From the NCBI GenBank assembly GCA_933228675.1, contig OW121743.1:59828639-59892638 (forward strand): 64,000 bases of DNA. The letters run 5' to 3'. Below the pieces are notes generated by a model. That model was not told the origin of the DNA and searched no databases. It saw only the letters and a program-made list of their open reading frames with translations. Positions 25,120 through 38,419 of the stretch are shown here, one piece after another; the stretch's first letter is position 1, and each line of letters begins with the position of its first letter. The position numbers and the translations under genes were made by a program. This DNA comes from Stomorhina lunata. Lineage: Eukaryota > Arthropoda > Insecta > Diptera > Rhiniidae.

Positions 25120-26357
25120 GGTGACTGACTCAACTTTTTTTTTTCGAACCACTCTAGTGTACAACTAATATGTCTATGCGTTACAAACATTAACACAAAC
25201 CTTATATACATTAGCACACCTTCCGTGGTAAAGGATATAATAAAACACACAATATTACTCGTATTGAAAATTATTAACTATTTTTAGCTATAATTTGCAA
25301 AATTGTATTATTAAAGAAAAATAACATTTGATCTCATTATTTTAATTTATAGAATGTTTTTTTAGTATTAATGAACCAGCAAAAAAAAAAAAAATTATAA
25401 ACTTTTATTGCTTATGTTTTTTATTGTGTAAATATACGTAATTTATATTTAAGTCTAATTTTAATTTAAGTACAATTTCATTTGAAATATATCTTTATTT
25501 ATAAACCTAATACATTTTGTAATTAACAATTATATTTGTATTATTATTAGTTTATATTTGTTGTAAATTACACTACACAACAAATGAATATCTTCTGAAA
25601 AGTGCAAGGTAGTGACTATATGGGTCTTATTTTACTATAAAATTGTAGTAAAACCCTATACTCAGTTTTTCCAATTATGTGACCACATGACACCTAAACA
25701 GGTCTTATTAGTTTTTACCAAATAGCTTATTAGCAATTTAAATATCGCTTATCTTCGGCAAAATTGTAGCCAAGAGTATGACAAATATTTCTTGGTAAAA
25801 TTTTATAATGAAAATGTATTTTATCTTAAAATTTTTTTAAAAAAGTTAAAGATTTTTTTTTTTTTTAATTTTTTGATCATAACTTTTTGGAAATCCTTAT
25901 TTTTTCCTATACTATATTTGGGAAAATTGCAGCCACGGTAAAGCTAAATATATTTTAAAGTGATAATTAGCTATTTGGTAAAAACTGATGACACCTTTTT
26001 AAGGCATTATATTAATATTGGGAAACATGCAAAGTTTTTTGTATGCAGTTTTCTAAAGGGTTAATGATTTAAGTATAAAGCCTTAAGGTATGCTTTAGTT
26101 TTTGTTAATATTTAATGTTATCATACGCATCACATACACATTCATATTTGAATTCTATGTGAACACTTCACAAAAAAACCCAGAAACATTTAAAACAAAA
26201 TTAAAATAGAGTTAATTTCATAACTCAACAAATGACTGTATGTACGTACTTATGTATTTGTAAGGACCACATATTGTTCTTAAATTTTGAAATATTTATT
26301 TTCAAAATTATAAACTTATATAGCTAAAAGAATGTTTCAATTGTTTTAAAACTGTAA
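25120..26357. other. AT-rich DNA with an imperfect inverted repeat at about 25690-26010
   Basis: TTAGTTTTTACCAAATAGCT near 25710 pairs with AGCTATTTGGTAAAAACT near 25968, and GACACCTAAACAGG pairs loosely with the flank beyond, giving a foldback about 310 bp long. No gene was seen in the rest. Confidence 0.5.
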
Positions 26358-29300
26358 AAATAAAAAGGAAAATTTTCAAAAATTTCTTATTTTTAAGAAA
26401 ATTTAAAAAAAAATTATTATTTTTAAGAAAATTTTTCAAAAATTTCCTATTTTTATAGGAAATTTTTGAAAAATTTCCTATTTTATAGGAAATTTTTCAA
26501 AAATTTCCTATTTTTATAGGAAATTTTTCAAAAATTTCCTATTTTTATAGGAAATTTTAAAAAATTTCCTATTTTTATAGGAAATTTTTCAAAATTTCCT
26601 ATTTTTATAGGAAATTTTTCAAAAATTTCCTATTTTTATAGGAAATTTTTCAAAAATTTCCTATTTTTATAGGAAATTTTTCAAAATTCCTATTTTTATA
26701 GGAAATTTTTCAAAAATTTCCTATTTTTATAGGAAATTTTTCCAAAAATTTCTATTTTTATAGGAAATTTTTCCAAAAATTTCCTATTTTTATAGGAAAT
26801 TTTTTCCAAAAATTTCCTATTTTTATAGGAAATTTTTCCAAAAATTTCCTATTTTTATAGGAAATTTTTCCAAAAATTTCCTATTTTTATAGGAAATTTT
26901 TCCAAAAATTTCCTATTTTTATAGGAAATTTTTCCAAAAATTTCCTATTTTTATAGGAAATTTTTCCAAAAATTTCCTATTTTCCAAAAATTTCCTATTT
27001 TTATAGGAAATTTTTCCAAAAATTTCCTATTTTTATAGGAAATTTTTCCAAAAATTTCCTATTTTTATAGGAAATTTTTCCAAAAATTTCCTATTTTTAT
27101 AGGAAATTTTTTTCCAAAAATTTCCTATTTTTATAGGAAATTTTTTTCCAAAAATTTCCTATTTTTATAGGAAATTTTTTCAAAAATTTCCTATTTTTAT
27201 AGGAAATTTTTCAAAAATTTCCTATTTTTATAGAAATTTTTTCAAAAATTTCCTATTTTTATAGGAAATTTTTCAAAAATTTCCTATTTTTATAGGAAAT
27301 TTTTCAAAAATTTCCTATTTTTATAGGAAATTTTTCAAAAATTTCCTATTTTTATAGGAAATTTTTCAAAAATTTCCTATTTTTATAGGAAATTTTTCAA
27401 AATTTCCTATTTTATAGGAAATTTTTCAAAAATTTCCTATTTTTATAGGAAATTTTTCAAAAATTTCCTATTTTTATAGGAAATTTTCAAAAATTTCCTA
27501 TTTTTATAGGAAATTTTTCAAAAATTTCCTATTTTTATAGGAAATTTTTCAAAAATTTCCTATTTTTATAGGAAATTTTTCAAAAATTTCCTATTTTTAT
27601 AGGAAATTTTTCAAAAATTTCCTATTTTTATAGGAAATTTTTCCAAAAATTTCCTATTTTTATAGGAAATTTTTCCAAAAATTTCCTATTTTTTATAGGA
27701 AATTTTTCCAAAAATTTCCTATTTTTATAGGAAATTTTTCCAAAAATTTCCTATTTTTATAGGAAATTTTTCCAAAAATTTCCTATTTTTATAGGAAATT
27801 TTTCCAAAAATTTCCTATTTTTATAGGAAATTTTTCCAAAATTTCCTATTTTTATAGGAAATTTTTCCAAAAATTTCCTATTTTATAGGAAATTTTTCCA
27901 AAAATTTCCTATTTTTATAGGAAATTTTTCCAAAAATTTCCTATTTTTATAGGAAATTTTTCCAAAAATTTCTATTTTTATAGGAAATTTTTCCAAAAAT
28001 TTCCTATTTTTATAGGAAATTTTCCAAAATTTCCTATTTTATAGGAAATTTTTCCAAAAATTTCCTATTTTTATAGGAAATTTTTCCAAAAATTTCCTAT
28101 TTTTATAGGAAATTTTTCCAAAAAATTTCCTATTTTATAGGAAATTTTTTCCAAAAATTTCCTATTTTTATAGGAAATTTTTCCAAAATTTCCTATTTTT
28201 ATAGGAAATTTTTCCAAAAATTTCCTATTTTTATAGGAAATTTTTCCAAAAATTTCCTATTTTTATAGGAAATTTTTCCAAAAATTTCCTATTTTTATAG
28301 GAAATTTTTCCAAAAATTTCCTATTTTTATAGGAAATTTTTCCAAAAATTTCCTATTTTTATAGGAAATTTTTTCAAAAATTTCCTATTTTTATAGGAAA
28401 TTTTTTTTCCAAAAATTTCCTATTTTTATAGGAAATTTTTTTTCCAAAAATTTCCTATTTTTATAGGAAATTTTTTCCAAAAATTTCCTATTTTTATAGG
28501 AAATTTTTTCCAAAATTTCCTATTTTTATAGGAAATTTTTCCAAAAATTTCCTATTTTATAGGAAATTTTCCAAAAATTTCCTATTTTTATAGGAAATTT
28601 TTCCAAAAATTTCCTATTTTTATAGGAAATTTTTCCAAAATTTCCTATTTTTATAGGAAATTTTTCCAAAAATTTCCTATTTTTATAGGAAATTTTTCCA
28701 AAAATTTCCTATTTTTATAGGAAATTTTTCCAAAAATTTCCTATTTTTATAGGAAATTTTTCCAAAAATTTCCTATTTTTATAGGAAATTTTTCCAAAAA
28801 TTTCCTATTTTTATAGGAAATTTTTCCAAAAATTTCCTATTTTTATAGGAAATTTTTCCAAAAATTTCCTATTTTTATAGGAAATTTTTCAAAAATTTCC
28901 TATTTTTATAGGAAATTTTTCAAAAATTTCCTATTTTTATAGGAAATTTTTCAAAAATTTCCTATTTTTATAGGAAATTTTTCAAAAATTTCCTATTTTT
29001 ATAGGAAATTTTCAAAAATTTCCTATTTTTATAGGAATTTTTCAAAAATTTCCTATTTTTATAGGAAATTTTTCAAAAATTTCCTATTTTTATAGGAAAT
29101 TTTTCAAAAATTTCCTATTTTTATAGGAAATTTTTCAAAAATTTCCTATTTTTATAGGAAATTTTTCAAAAATTTCCTATTTTTATAGGAAATTTTTCAA
29201 AAATTTCCTATTTTTATAGGAAATTTTTCAAAAATTTCCTATTTTTATAGGAAATTTTTCAAAAATTTCCTATTTTTATAGGAAATTTTTCAAAAATTTC

Positions 29301-32300
29301 CTATTTTTATAGGAAATTTTTCAAAAATTTCCTATTTTTATAGGAAATTTTTCAAAAATTTCCTATTTTTATAGGAAATTTTTCAAAAAATTTCCTATTT
29401 TTATAGGAAATTTTTCAAAAATTTCCTATTTTTATAGGAAATTTTTCAAAAATTTCCTATTTTTATAGGAAATTTTTCAAAAATTTCCTATTTTTATAGG
29501 AAATTTTTCAAAAATTTCCTATTTTTATAGGAAATTTTTCAAAAATTTCCTATTTTTATAGGAAATTTTTTCAAAAATTTCCTATTTTTATAGGAAATTT
29601 TTCAAAAATTTCCTATTTTTATAGGAAATTTTTCCAAAAATTTCCTATTTTTATAGGAAATTTTTCCAAAAATTTCCTATTTTTATAGGAAATTTTTCAA
29701 AAATTTCCTATTTTTTTAGGAAATTTTCCGAAAATTTCCTATTTTTTAGGAAATTTTTCCAAAAATTTCCTATTTTTTAGGAAATTTTTCCAAAATTTCC
29801 TATTTTTATAGGAAAATTTTCCAAAAATTTCCTATTTTTATAGGAAATTTTTCCAAAAATTTCCTATTTTATAGGAAATTTTTCCAAAAATGTTCTATTT
29901 TTATAGGAAATTTTTCAAAAATTTCCTATTTTTATAGGAAATTTTTCAAAAATTTCCTATTTTTATAGGAAATTTTTCAAAAATTTCCTATTTTTATAGG
30001 ATATTTTTCAAAAATTTCCTATTTTTATAGGAAATTTTTCAAAAAATTCCTATTTTTATAGGAAATTTTTCAAAAAATTTCCTATTTTTATAGGAAATTT
30101 TTCAAAAATTTCCTATTTTTATAGGAAATTTTTCAAAAATTTCCTATTTTTATAGGAAATTTTTCAAAAATTTCCTATTTTTATAGGAAATTTTTCAAAA
30201 ATTTCCTATTTTTATAGGAAATTTTTCAAAAATTTCCTATTTTTATAGGAAATTTTTCAAAAATTTCCTATTTTTTTAGGAAATTTTTCCAAAAATTTCC
30301 TATTTTTTAGGAAATTTTTCCAAAAATTTCCTATTTTTTAGGAAATTTTTCCAAAAATTTCCTATTTTTATAGGAAATTTTTCAAAAATTTCCTATTTTT
30401 ATAGGAAATTTTTCAAAAATTTCCTATTTTTATAGGAAATTTTTCAAAAATTTCCTATTTTTATAGGAAATTTTTCCAAAAATTTTCTATTTTTATAGGA
30501 AATTTTTCCAAAAATTTCCTATTTTTATAGGAAATTTTTCAAAAATTTCCTATTTTTATAGGAAATTTTTCAAAAATTTCCTATTTTTATAGGAAATTTT
30601 TCAAAAATTTCCTATTTTTATAGGAAATTTTTCAAAAATTTCCTATTTTTATAGGAAATTTTTCAAAAATTTCCTATTTTTATAGGAAATTTTTCAAAAA
30701 TTTCCTATTTTTATAGGAAATTTTTCAAAAATTTCCTATTTTTATAGGAAATTTTTCAAAAATTTCATATTTTTATAGGAAAATTTTCAAAAATTTCCTA
30801 TTTTTATAGGAAATTTTTCAAAAATTTCCTATTTTTATAGGAAATTTTTCCAAAAATTTCCTATTTTTATAGGAAATTTTTCCAAAAATTTCCTATTTTT
30901 ATAGGAAATTTTTCCAAAAATTTCCTATTTTTATAGGAAATTTTTCCAAAAATTTCCTATTTTTATAGGAAATTTTTCCAAAAATTTCCTATTTTTATAG
31001 GAAATTTTTCCAAAAATTTCCTATTTTTATAGGAAATTTTTCCAAAAATTTCCTATTTTTATAGGAAATTTTTCCAAAAATTTCCTATTTTTATAGGAAA
31101 TTTTTCCAAAAATTTCCTATTTTTATAGGAAATTTTTTCCAAAAATTTCCTATTTTTATAGGAAATTTTTCCAAAAATTTCCTATTTTTATAGGAAATTT
31201 TTCCAAAAATTTCCTATTTTTATAGGAAATTTTTCCAAAAATTTCCTATTTTTATAGGAAATTTTTTCCAAAAATTTCCTATTTTTATAGGAAATTTTCC
31301 AAAAATTTCCTATTTTTATAGGAAATTTTTCCAAAAATTTCCTATTTTTATAGGAAATTTTTCCAAAAATTTCCTATTTTTATAGGAAATTTTTCCAAAA
31401 ATTTCCTATTTTTATAGGAAATTTTTCCAAAAATTTCCTATTTTTATAGGAAATTTTTCCAAAAATTTCCTATTTTTATAGGAAATTTTTCCAAAAATTT
31501 CCTATTTTTATAGGAAATTTTTCCAAAAATTTCCTATTTTTATAGGAAATTTTTCCAAAAATTTCCTATTTTTATAGGAAATTTTTCCAAAAATTTCCTA
31601 TTTTTATAGGAAAATTTTATAGGAAATTTTTCAAAAATTTCCTATTTTTATAGGAAAATTTTCAAAAATTTCCTATTTTTATAGGAAAATTTCCAAAAAT
31701 TTTCTATTTTTATAGGAAATTTTTCCAAAAATTTCCTGTTTTTATAGGAAATTTTTCCAAAAATTTCCTGTTTTTATAGGAAATTTTTCCAAAAATTTCC
31801 TATTTTTATAGGAAATTTTTCCAAAAATTTCCTATTTTTATAGGAAATTTTTCCAAAAATTTCCTATTTTTATAGGAAATTTTTACAAAAATTTCCTATT
31901 TTTATAGGAAATTTTTCAAAAATTTCCTATTTTTATAGGAAATTTTTGAAAAATTTCTTATTTTCATAGGAAATTTTTTAAAAGTTTCCTATTTTATAGG
32001 AAATTTTCCAAAAGTTTCCTATTTTATAGGAAATTTTTCAAAAGTTTCCTATTTTATAAGAAATTTTTCAAAAATTTCCTATTTTTATAGGAAATTTTTC
32101 AAAAATTTCCTATTTTTATAGAAAATTTTTCAAAAATTTTCTATTTTATAGGAAATTTTTCAAAAATTTCCTATTTTTATAGGAAATTTTTCAAAAATTT
32201 CCTATTTTTATAGGAAATTTTTGAAAAATTTCTTATTTTCATAGGAAATTTTTTAAAAGTTTCTTATTTTCGTAGGAAATTTTTGAAAAATTTCTTATTT

Positions 32301-32430
32301 TTATAGGAAATTTTTGAAAAATTTCTTATTTTCATATGAAAATTTTAAAAAATTTTTTATTTTTATAGGAAAATTTAAAAAAATTTTTATAGGAAAATTT
32401 TAAAAAATTTCTTATTTTTATTTAGGGGTG
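26358..32430 (+). repeat. Six-kilobase 31/32-bp self-palindromic satellite array
   Basis: Close to 190 units of TTTCCTATTTTTATAGGAAA with linker TTTTTCAAAA (31 bp) or TTTTTCCAAAA (32 bp). The two linkers occur in long homogeneous blocks, for example 31 bp at 28890-29620 and 32 bp at 30840-31600. Runs of 28-30 bp or 33-34 bp units come from T-run length changes. The right edge decays from about 31900 with TTTCTTATTTTCATAGGAAA variants. Very low divergence in the centre points to recent amplification. Confidence 0.95.
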
Positions 32431-33540
32431 AAAAATATATTTTCTTGTTTTATTATGATTTAAACTTGTGTCACTCTTTAAAAAAACTACCAATATTTTA
32501 TAGTTTAAAGAATGCGTCTAAAACCAATAATTAAACAGATTAACCTTTTATTACAATAATATAAAGTAAGAATTTTTATTATTGATAATTTGATATCAAA
32601 AACCTTTAATCAGTAAATGGGAATCACAGTCAACGAAAGAAAAGCAAATATGCTTTAAGTAGTTATCATTTTTTTGTAAATATTAAACCCATATCAATAA
32701 ATAAAATATTGGCTATATTCACATACAGCAATTACATATTTAATATTAATCTGAAAGAAAATTTCCATCCATTTTAAAAATCTTTGTTTTTCAAACATTC
32801 CATTATTGCATGCTACATTCAGTTCGTTCTAAATCTCGTTTCAACTAATCACAATTTAATTCTAAAAGTCACCCATAGAAAAAAAAAGACTCGAATAAAA
32901 TCGTTGGCTCATTAAATTAATTCAATTATAATTTGCCCTCTTATGAAGGAGTGGGGTGGCCGATTAAAGCAAAAATGTAAAAATATAAAATTAATAGCAT
33001 TTTAAAATTTAGAAACTAATAATAATGACGACGACGACGACGACTACGATGACTGACAATTGCAGCAAAAACAAATAGAATACAATTTTCTGGCTCACAC
33101 GTCAAGTCAGTGCTTCAACTCGTGCCCCGGCTGACAAATGGTGATCGTTCTCACACCAGAGACAATAGATTTTATAATAACGATTCTCGGTAATTAAACA
33201 ATGAGATCAATAAATTTACAAAGTGAAAAATTAGTTGGTTTGGCGGAGAACAGTGGGTAGTGAAGGGGAATCAGGGAATAAAATAAGATTCCAAATATTT
33301 GGGAAAAAGTGAGAAAAATTACGATATTTGGTGTCGAATTGTCTTAAAAATGTAAAGTGGTTAGTCATAAAATTAATTACTACAGTAATTTCATGATATA
33401 GCAGTGCTATATATGCATTTGGTGATATAAATTTCAAATTTGGAATACCTACCCATATAGCCCCGACTTAGAGCTCCAAAGCTCGTATTGATGAATAGCA
33501 AGCATTTGCTATAGAATCCATCATTTGACTATGTAATAAC
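32431..33540. other. Single-copy stretch, no coding exon seen
   Basis: Includes an (ACG)n tract at about 33027-33043 and a less AT-biased island at about 33080-33190 (CACGTCAAGTCAGTGCTTC and following). This could be a regulatory segment or a non-coding exon, but no splice-flanked frame can be supported. Confidence 0.35.
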
Positions 33541-34185
33541 CTGAGGCCAAATCGCCGCATTCGACATCGATCGAAAACTCAGACTTATTTAAGCAAATAT
33601 TGTGTAACATACCTTAAGGATTTTCAAAATATTTTATTTTGCTAAAAGTTTAATAACACTTGATATCTAAACATATCCGTTTGTTTGACAAAATATTTAG
33701 TGTAAATTAAATTTTTTTACTATCAGGCAACTTTTAACAAAGAAGCGACAATGTGGTGAACCTTATATGTTATGTATTATTTAGATCATCCTAAAAGTAT
33801 GCTACACAAATGTTTCTGAAATATCTTACATTTGCATCGATATTAATGTGGTGATTTGGCCTCAGGGATCAAATCGCTGCATTCGATATTGATCGAAAAC
33901 TCTGACTTTTAAGCAAGTATTGTGTAGCATACCTTAGGGATTTTCAAAATAATTTATTTTGCAAAAAGTTTAACGCAATTTGATATCTAAATATAGGCGT
34001 TTGATAGACAAAACCATAAGTTTATTCAAATTCTTTTACTATCAAGAAACTTTTGACAAATGTGTTACAATGTAGTGAACCTTATATGTTATATATTATT
34101 TAGATTATCCTTAGGATATGCTACACAAATGTTTCTGGAATATCTTACATTTCGATCGATATCGAATGCGACGATTTGGCCCCAG
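33541..34185. repeat. Tandem pair of ~323-bp units with terminal inverted repeats
   Basis: Unit 1 (33541-33865) starts CTGAGGCCAAATCGCCGCAT and ends with its near complement GTGATTTGGCCTCAG. Unit 2 (about 33862-34185) starts AGGGATCAAATCGCTGCATT and ends ATGCGACGATTTGGCCCCAG. Interiors match by eye at about 80 percent. It looks like a small TIR element duplicated in tandem. Confidence 0.65.
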
Positions 34186-34889
34186 ATCTTTGTAATAGGT
34201 GGTGCGATTTTTTTGAAACTTACATTCCAAATAAAATAAGCCTTATTTTCTGAAAATAAATGAAAAAATTGTGATTTTATTGAAAATAATGTAAATGAAG
34301 TAAAAATACCTATTTTTGTATTTAATCAATTTTCGTCAATGAGTCTTATATGGAAGCCAGGTTCAAATGTGGACCGATTTTGTCGAAATTATACAATTTT
34401 ATTACAGTTTATATAACAATTATGTGAGCAAATAATAAATACAAAATTATCATTATCTTCAGAAACGCTCCCAAGCGTTTTTGTGATTTTCTAAGCATTA
34501 AAGTGACTTTTATTAAAAGTTCTTGCAATGGGAACTATGGTCAAATATGAACCGATTTCAAAAAAATTGGGAGCAATGATTTTTGTTCATATTAGCAATA
34601 TCTCTTCTAAATTTCATAAAAATATACTGAAATGTGCGGCCAAAAACTAAATTCCGGGAAGTGAGGCACGGGAGGGACTCAAAATAATGGACCTATTTTA
34701 GCCGATTTCAATAGCAATTTTTCAACTACCAAAAAAATTAACATTGTGTCAAATTTCATAAAAATAAAAGCAAATTTGTTGCCTTGGCGAACGTAAGACT
34801 CTATTCCGGGAAGAAATATTGTTTGGAAGGTACCCCAAAAATTTTAAAAGATTTTGTTCATTTTGAACAGCCTTTGTCCTTGTAGCAAA
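34186..34889. other. Dispersed-repeat-like DNA without gene
   Basis: Contains phrases such as GAACTATGGTCAAATATGAA CCGATT typical of old dipteran dispersed repeats seen also at 45840 and 48550. No coding capacity. Confidence 0.35.
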
Positions 34890-36500
34890 AAAATATTTTA
34901 TGCCAAGTCTCATGAAAGTATTTTGAAAATCATGGTCTTTATTTAATTTTTTAAAATCATAGGATTTATATAAAAAAATGTTCGCTAAAATTGGGTATTT
35001 TTACATTTTTCTTAATAAAATCATTACTAATCAATCGATTTCCATAATATGAGACTTATATTATTTGGAACATTTATTTTTTACGATCGTAGAGTAAATA
35101 TGGTAATTTTTTAACATTTTCGATTTTTTATGAATTCTTAAAAATATTTTTTTTTTGATTTTGCACAAAATAAATAAAAGTTGTGCATTGCGTTATGAAT
35201 AACTCCAAAACCGTTGAAGATACAAAGTTTTAGTGTTAACACATTTTAAGGCAAATTTTATTTTTAATTCATTGATATAGTTTTTAATAAGATTTTACAA
35301 GCTGTTTTTAAGAAAATTACAAAGACAACCTCTTCAAAAATCCGAAATTTATATGAAGAAAAGTTTTTTCCTAAAATTGGGTATTTTCAGTTTATTCTTA
35401 ATAAAATCAATACTAATCAATGGATTTTTATAAAATAAAACTTTTATTACTAAGCGTATTCACAATTTTACCATAGTAGAGTAACAATGGTTAGTTTTGG
35501 CCATTTTCGATTTTTTTGTGAATTTAAAAAAAAAAATTTTTTATTTTTTTATTTTTCACAAAATAAAAAAAGTTTTGCATTGTGTTATAAATAACTCCAA
35601 AACCGTTGAAGATACAAAGTTCTAGTGTTAGTACATCTTAAGGGCAATTTTGTTTTTTATACATTGATATATTTTTCAACAAAATTGAACAAGTCGTTTT
35701 CAAGAAAATTACTAAGACAACCTCTTTAAAAATCCGAAATTTACAAAAAAAAAATGTTCGCTAAAAAGGGTACATTCACATTAATCTTAATAAAATCACT
35801 ACCGATTGACGATTCTTTTCAATATAAAGCTTATATTATGTGGAATTATCACTATTTTACGATCGTCAAGTAATGATGGTACTTTTTTGATTTTTAAAAT
35901 TTTTTATGAATTTAAAAAAATTTTTTTTTTTTTGATTTTGCGCAAAATGAAAAAAGTTGTGCATTGCTTTATGAATAACTCCAAAACCGTTAAAGATACA
36001 AAATTCTAGTGTTAGCAAATCTTAAGAGCAATATTGTTCTTTATCATTTGATATACTTTTCAATAAAATTGGACAAGTCGTTTTTAAGAAACTTACTAAG
36101 ACAACCTCTTCAAAAATTCGAAATTTATATGAAAAAAAATTCGCTAAAATTGGGGATTTTCACGTTATTCTTAATAAAATCAATACTTATTCAAGGATTT
36201 TTATAATATAAGGCTTATATTACTGGGAATATTCACAACTTTACCATAGTAGAGTAACAATGGTAATTTTTTGCCATTTTTCATTTTGTATGATTTTTTA
36301 AAAAAATATTTTTTTTTTTTTATTTTGCATAAAATAGAAAAAGTTTTGTATCGCATTATAAATAACTCCAAAACCGTTGAAGATACAAAATTCTAGTGTT
36401 AGTACATCAGAAAGACAATTTTGTTCTTAATCCATTGATATATTTTTGATAAAATTTGACAAATCGTCAAGCTATGGTAAACTAACTAGTATAACCTCTT
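34890..36500 (+). repeat. About 388-bp tandem satellite, four copies
   Basis: The landmark AACTCCAAAACCGTT occurs at 35201, 35593, 35977 and 36364, spacings 392, 384 and 387. Units also share AATAAAATCAATACTAATCA, TTTACCATAGTAGAGTAACA and GACAACCTCTTCAAAAAT. The last ends near 36500 in poly-A. Confidence 0.85.
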
Positions 36501-36582
36501 CAAAAATTTCAAATAAAAAAAAAAAAAAAAAAAAATCAATGAAAAAATGTCTGGTATTTTTATACTTATATATATAATTCTT

Positions 36583-36750
36583 ACGTTTTAACTCCGGCTC
36601 TGAACGGCAAATGCATTAGTTAGAGAAGTTTTACATGGCCTAATACTCAATAACCAGTGGCTAGCTGAGTTATGAGGTGAACCTCCGCTTTTTTGAAAAT
36701 TTATATTTTTCAAGTGGGTCTGGCCGGGGATCGAACTTGGCGGTTCACAC
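36583..36750 (-). mobile_element. SINE fragment lacking the tRNA-like head
   Basis: Matches the body of the SINE at 43590-43907 (ACGTTTTAACTCCGGCTCTG through CTGGCCGGGGATCGAACTTG). About 45 bp carrying the A-box region is missing at CTTGG|CGGTTCACAC, and the 3' tail is also cut. Confidence 0.7.
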
Positions 36751-37057
36751 TTAGGGGACTTTAAAAAAGAAGAAAATAGTTCAACTTCAATGTAGTTTTG
36801 TCTGTTGACCAGTGACATAGAATAAGAATTGATAATATTAATTTGGAATTGAATCAAAATTTAACTGATTTTTTAAGAATCGATAAAAAGTAATTCGGAA
36901 TATTTGGATTCAAAATAATCTGTATACTTATAAAAAATTGTATGCAATTTACCAATAAATTCCATTACAAGGTAAAGCAAATTTAGAAAATGTGTGTAAA
37001 AAATTCGAAACCTTATGTTGTCAAACTAAATTCGGTCGGTGTTAAATTGACAACATA

Positions 37058-37974
37058 TCGGGTGGTTAAATTTCAAGGGCCGATGTTGATTTCGGATAAC
37101 ACACAAACTATTTAGGAACTTATTGTAATTTTATTTTATTATGATATATTGGTATTACTCAATTATGTATGGAACAAAATATTGGCCAAATAGGTGCCGC
37201 GACCACGGCGGCACACCTCCATCCGATGGACCAAATTTTCGATTACCCTGAGGCATAATGGAGGTTCTATGTCGTTAATGTGCCGAATTATCTCATCCTT
37301 TAGCTCTTGAATTGTTGCTGGCTTATCGACGTACACCTTTTCTTTCAAATAACCCCAAAGAAAAAAGTCCAACGGTGTCAAATCACATGATCTTGGCGGC
37401 CAATTGACATCGCCATTACGTGAGATAACACGGCCATCGAATTTGTTGCGCAAAAGAGCCATTGTTTCGTTAGCTGTGTGGCAAGTGGCACCGTCCTGCT
37501 GAAACCACATATCGTCCACATCCATATCTTCCAATTCGGGGCATAAAAAGTTCGTTATCATCTCACGATAGCGAACACCATTCACAGTAACTGCCTGACC
37601 GGCCTCATTTTGAAAAAAATACGGCTCGATGATGTCGTCAGCCCATAAACAGCACAAAACAGTCACTCTTAGTGGGTGCATTGGTTTTTCGACAATCACT
37701 CTTCGATTCTCATTCGCCCAAATGCGGCAATTCTGTTTATTGACGAATCCACTGAGGTGAAAATGTACCGATATGTATTTTGATTTGAAGGCCCATTTTC
37801 ATAATAAGTCTGGACAACTTTAACCCGTTGTTGGATTGTGTATCTCTCCATGGTTAAAATTGAGTAAGTCTGAGATAGAGAAATGTCAAATAAAATTCGG
37901 AAAAAAACGTGGCGTTTAGGTGTGGTTCACATTCAACATCGGCCCTCACAATTTAACCACCCTTTAGTTTATTT
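37058..37974 (-). mobile_element. Second mariner-like family, internally deleted copy
   Basis: Inverted ends: left TCGGGTGGTTAAATTTCAAG, right CACAATTTAACCACCCTT, with GGGCCGATGTTGA shared further in. TA flanks both sides (37056-37057, 37975-37976), the expected target duplication. At 917 bp it is much shorter than the 1267-bp relative at 40798, because of a central deletion. Confidence 0.85.
37163..37851 (-). pseudogene. Mariner-like transposase, centre deleted
   Basis: Minus strand. The start M-E-R-Y-T-I-Q-Q-R at 37851 begins the helix-turn-helix region but breaks off after about 28 residues (N-G-P-S-N-Q-N-T-Y). The sequence resumes in another frame at S-G-F-V-N-K-Q-N-C-R-I-W and runs to the natural C-terminus at 37163. 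The rest of the DNA-binding region and the first catalytic Asp are lost. The second Asp (W-F-Q-Q-D-G-A-T-C-H) and third (S-C-D-L-T-P-L-D) remain, 36 residues apart. It is a separate lineage from the elements at 20005 and 40892. Confidence 0.88.
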
Positions 37975-38207
37975 CACCCTTTAAGCAAAGAATCTTTAAT
38001 ATAAAGATCTTGCACTTCCATATATTGATTTGCCGTATGGTCGTTTTGAAAAGTCCCATAAACAAGAGAGTATATCGCTTGTACTCTAATTCGGAAATAA
38101 CTAATAGAGGCGATTATTCAATGAAAGAAAGCTAAGGCACACACAAGCGCTCATGAAATGTATGTTTGTTTATGTGTTCTTTATCAAATGTATGAAGTCT
38201 TCTTCTG

Positions 38208-38415
38208 TTATCCTTGACTCCCAGTGGAGCATAGGGCCTCAACCATTCTTTTATATCGAACTCTATTGCGAGATGTTAGACATACATCATTCCATGAATG
38301 GTTTGCTGTTTGTAACTCCGCATCAATTGTCCTTCTCCACGTTCTAGCAGGTGCACCAACACGACGCACTTTGGGGCGAAAGCCTTCAATAATGGCGATT
38401 AATTCAAAAGATGAA
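38208..38415 (-). pseudogene. C-terminal tail relic of a non-LTR retrotransposon polyprotein
   Basis: Minus-strand frame open for about 65 codons to TAA at 38208: R-R-V-G-A-P-A-R-T-W-R-R-T-I-D, then H-S-W-N-D-V, R-N-R-V-R-Y and V-E-A-L-C-S-T. This pattern (R-P-x-x-T-W-R-R-T, S-W, R-x-R-W, A-L-C) is the usual tail of insect LINE endonuclease/reverse-transcriptase ORFs. Nothing of the upstream RT domain is present. Assignment rests on recognition of that tail only. Confidence 0.55.
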
Positions 38416-38419
38416 CTTT

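Noticed and set aside
24340..25164. Four overlapping ORFs of 72-90 codons
   Set aside because: They lie in the arms of foldback elements, on both strands, with mirrored peptides such as L-G-L-K-I-M-S-K-Q-F-Q.
9045..32430. CRISPR-like regular spacing
   Set aside because: Units are contiguous without unique spacers, self-palindromic and in an intron-rich eukaryotic context; they are satellites.
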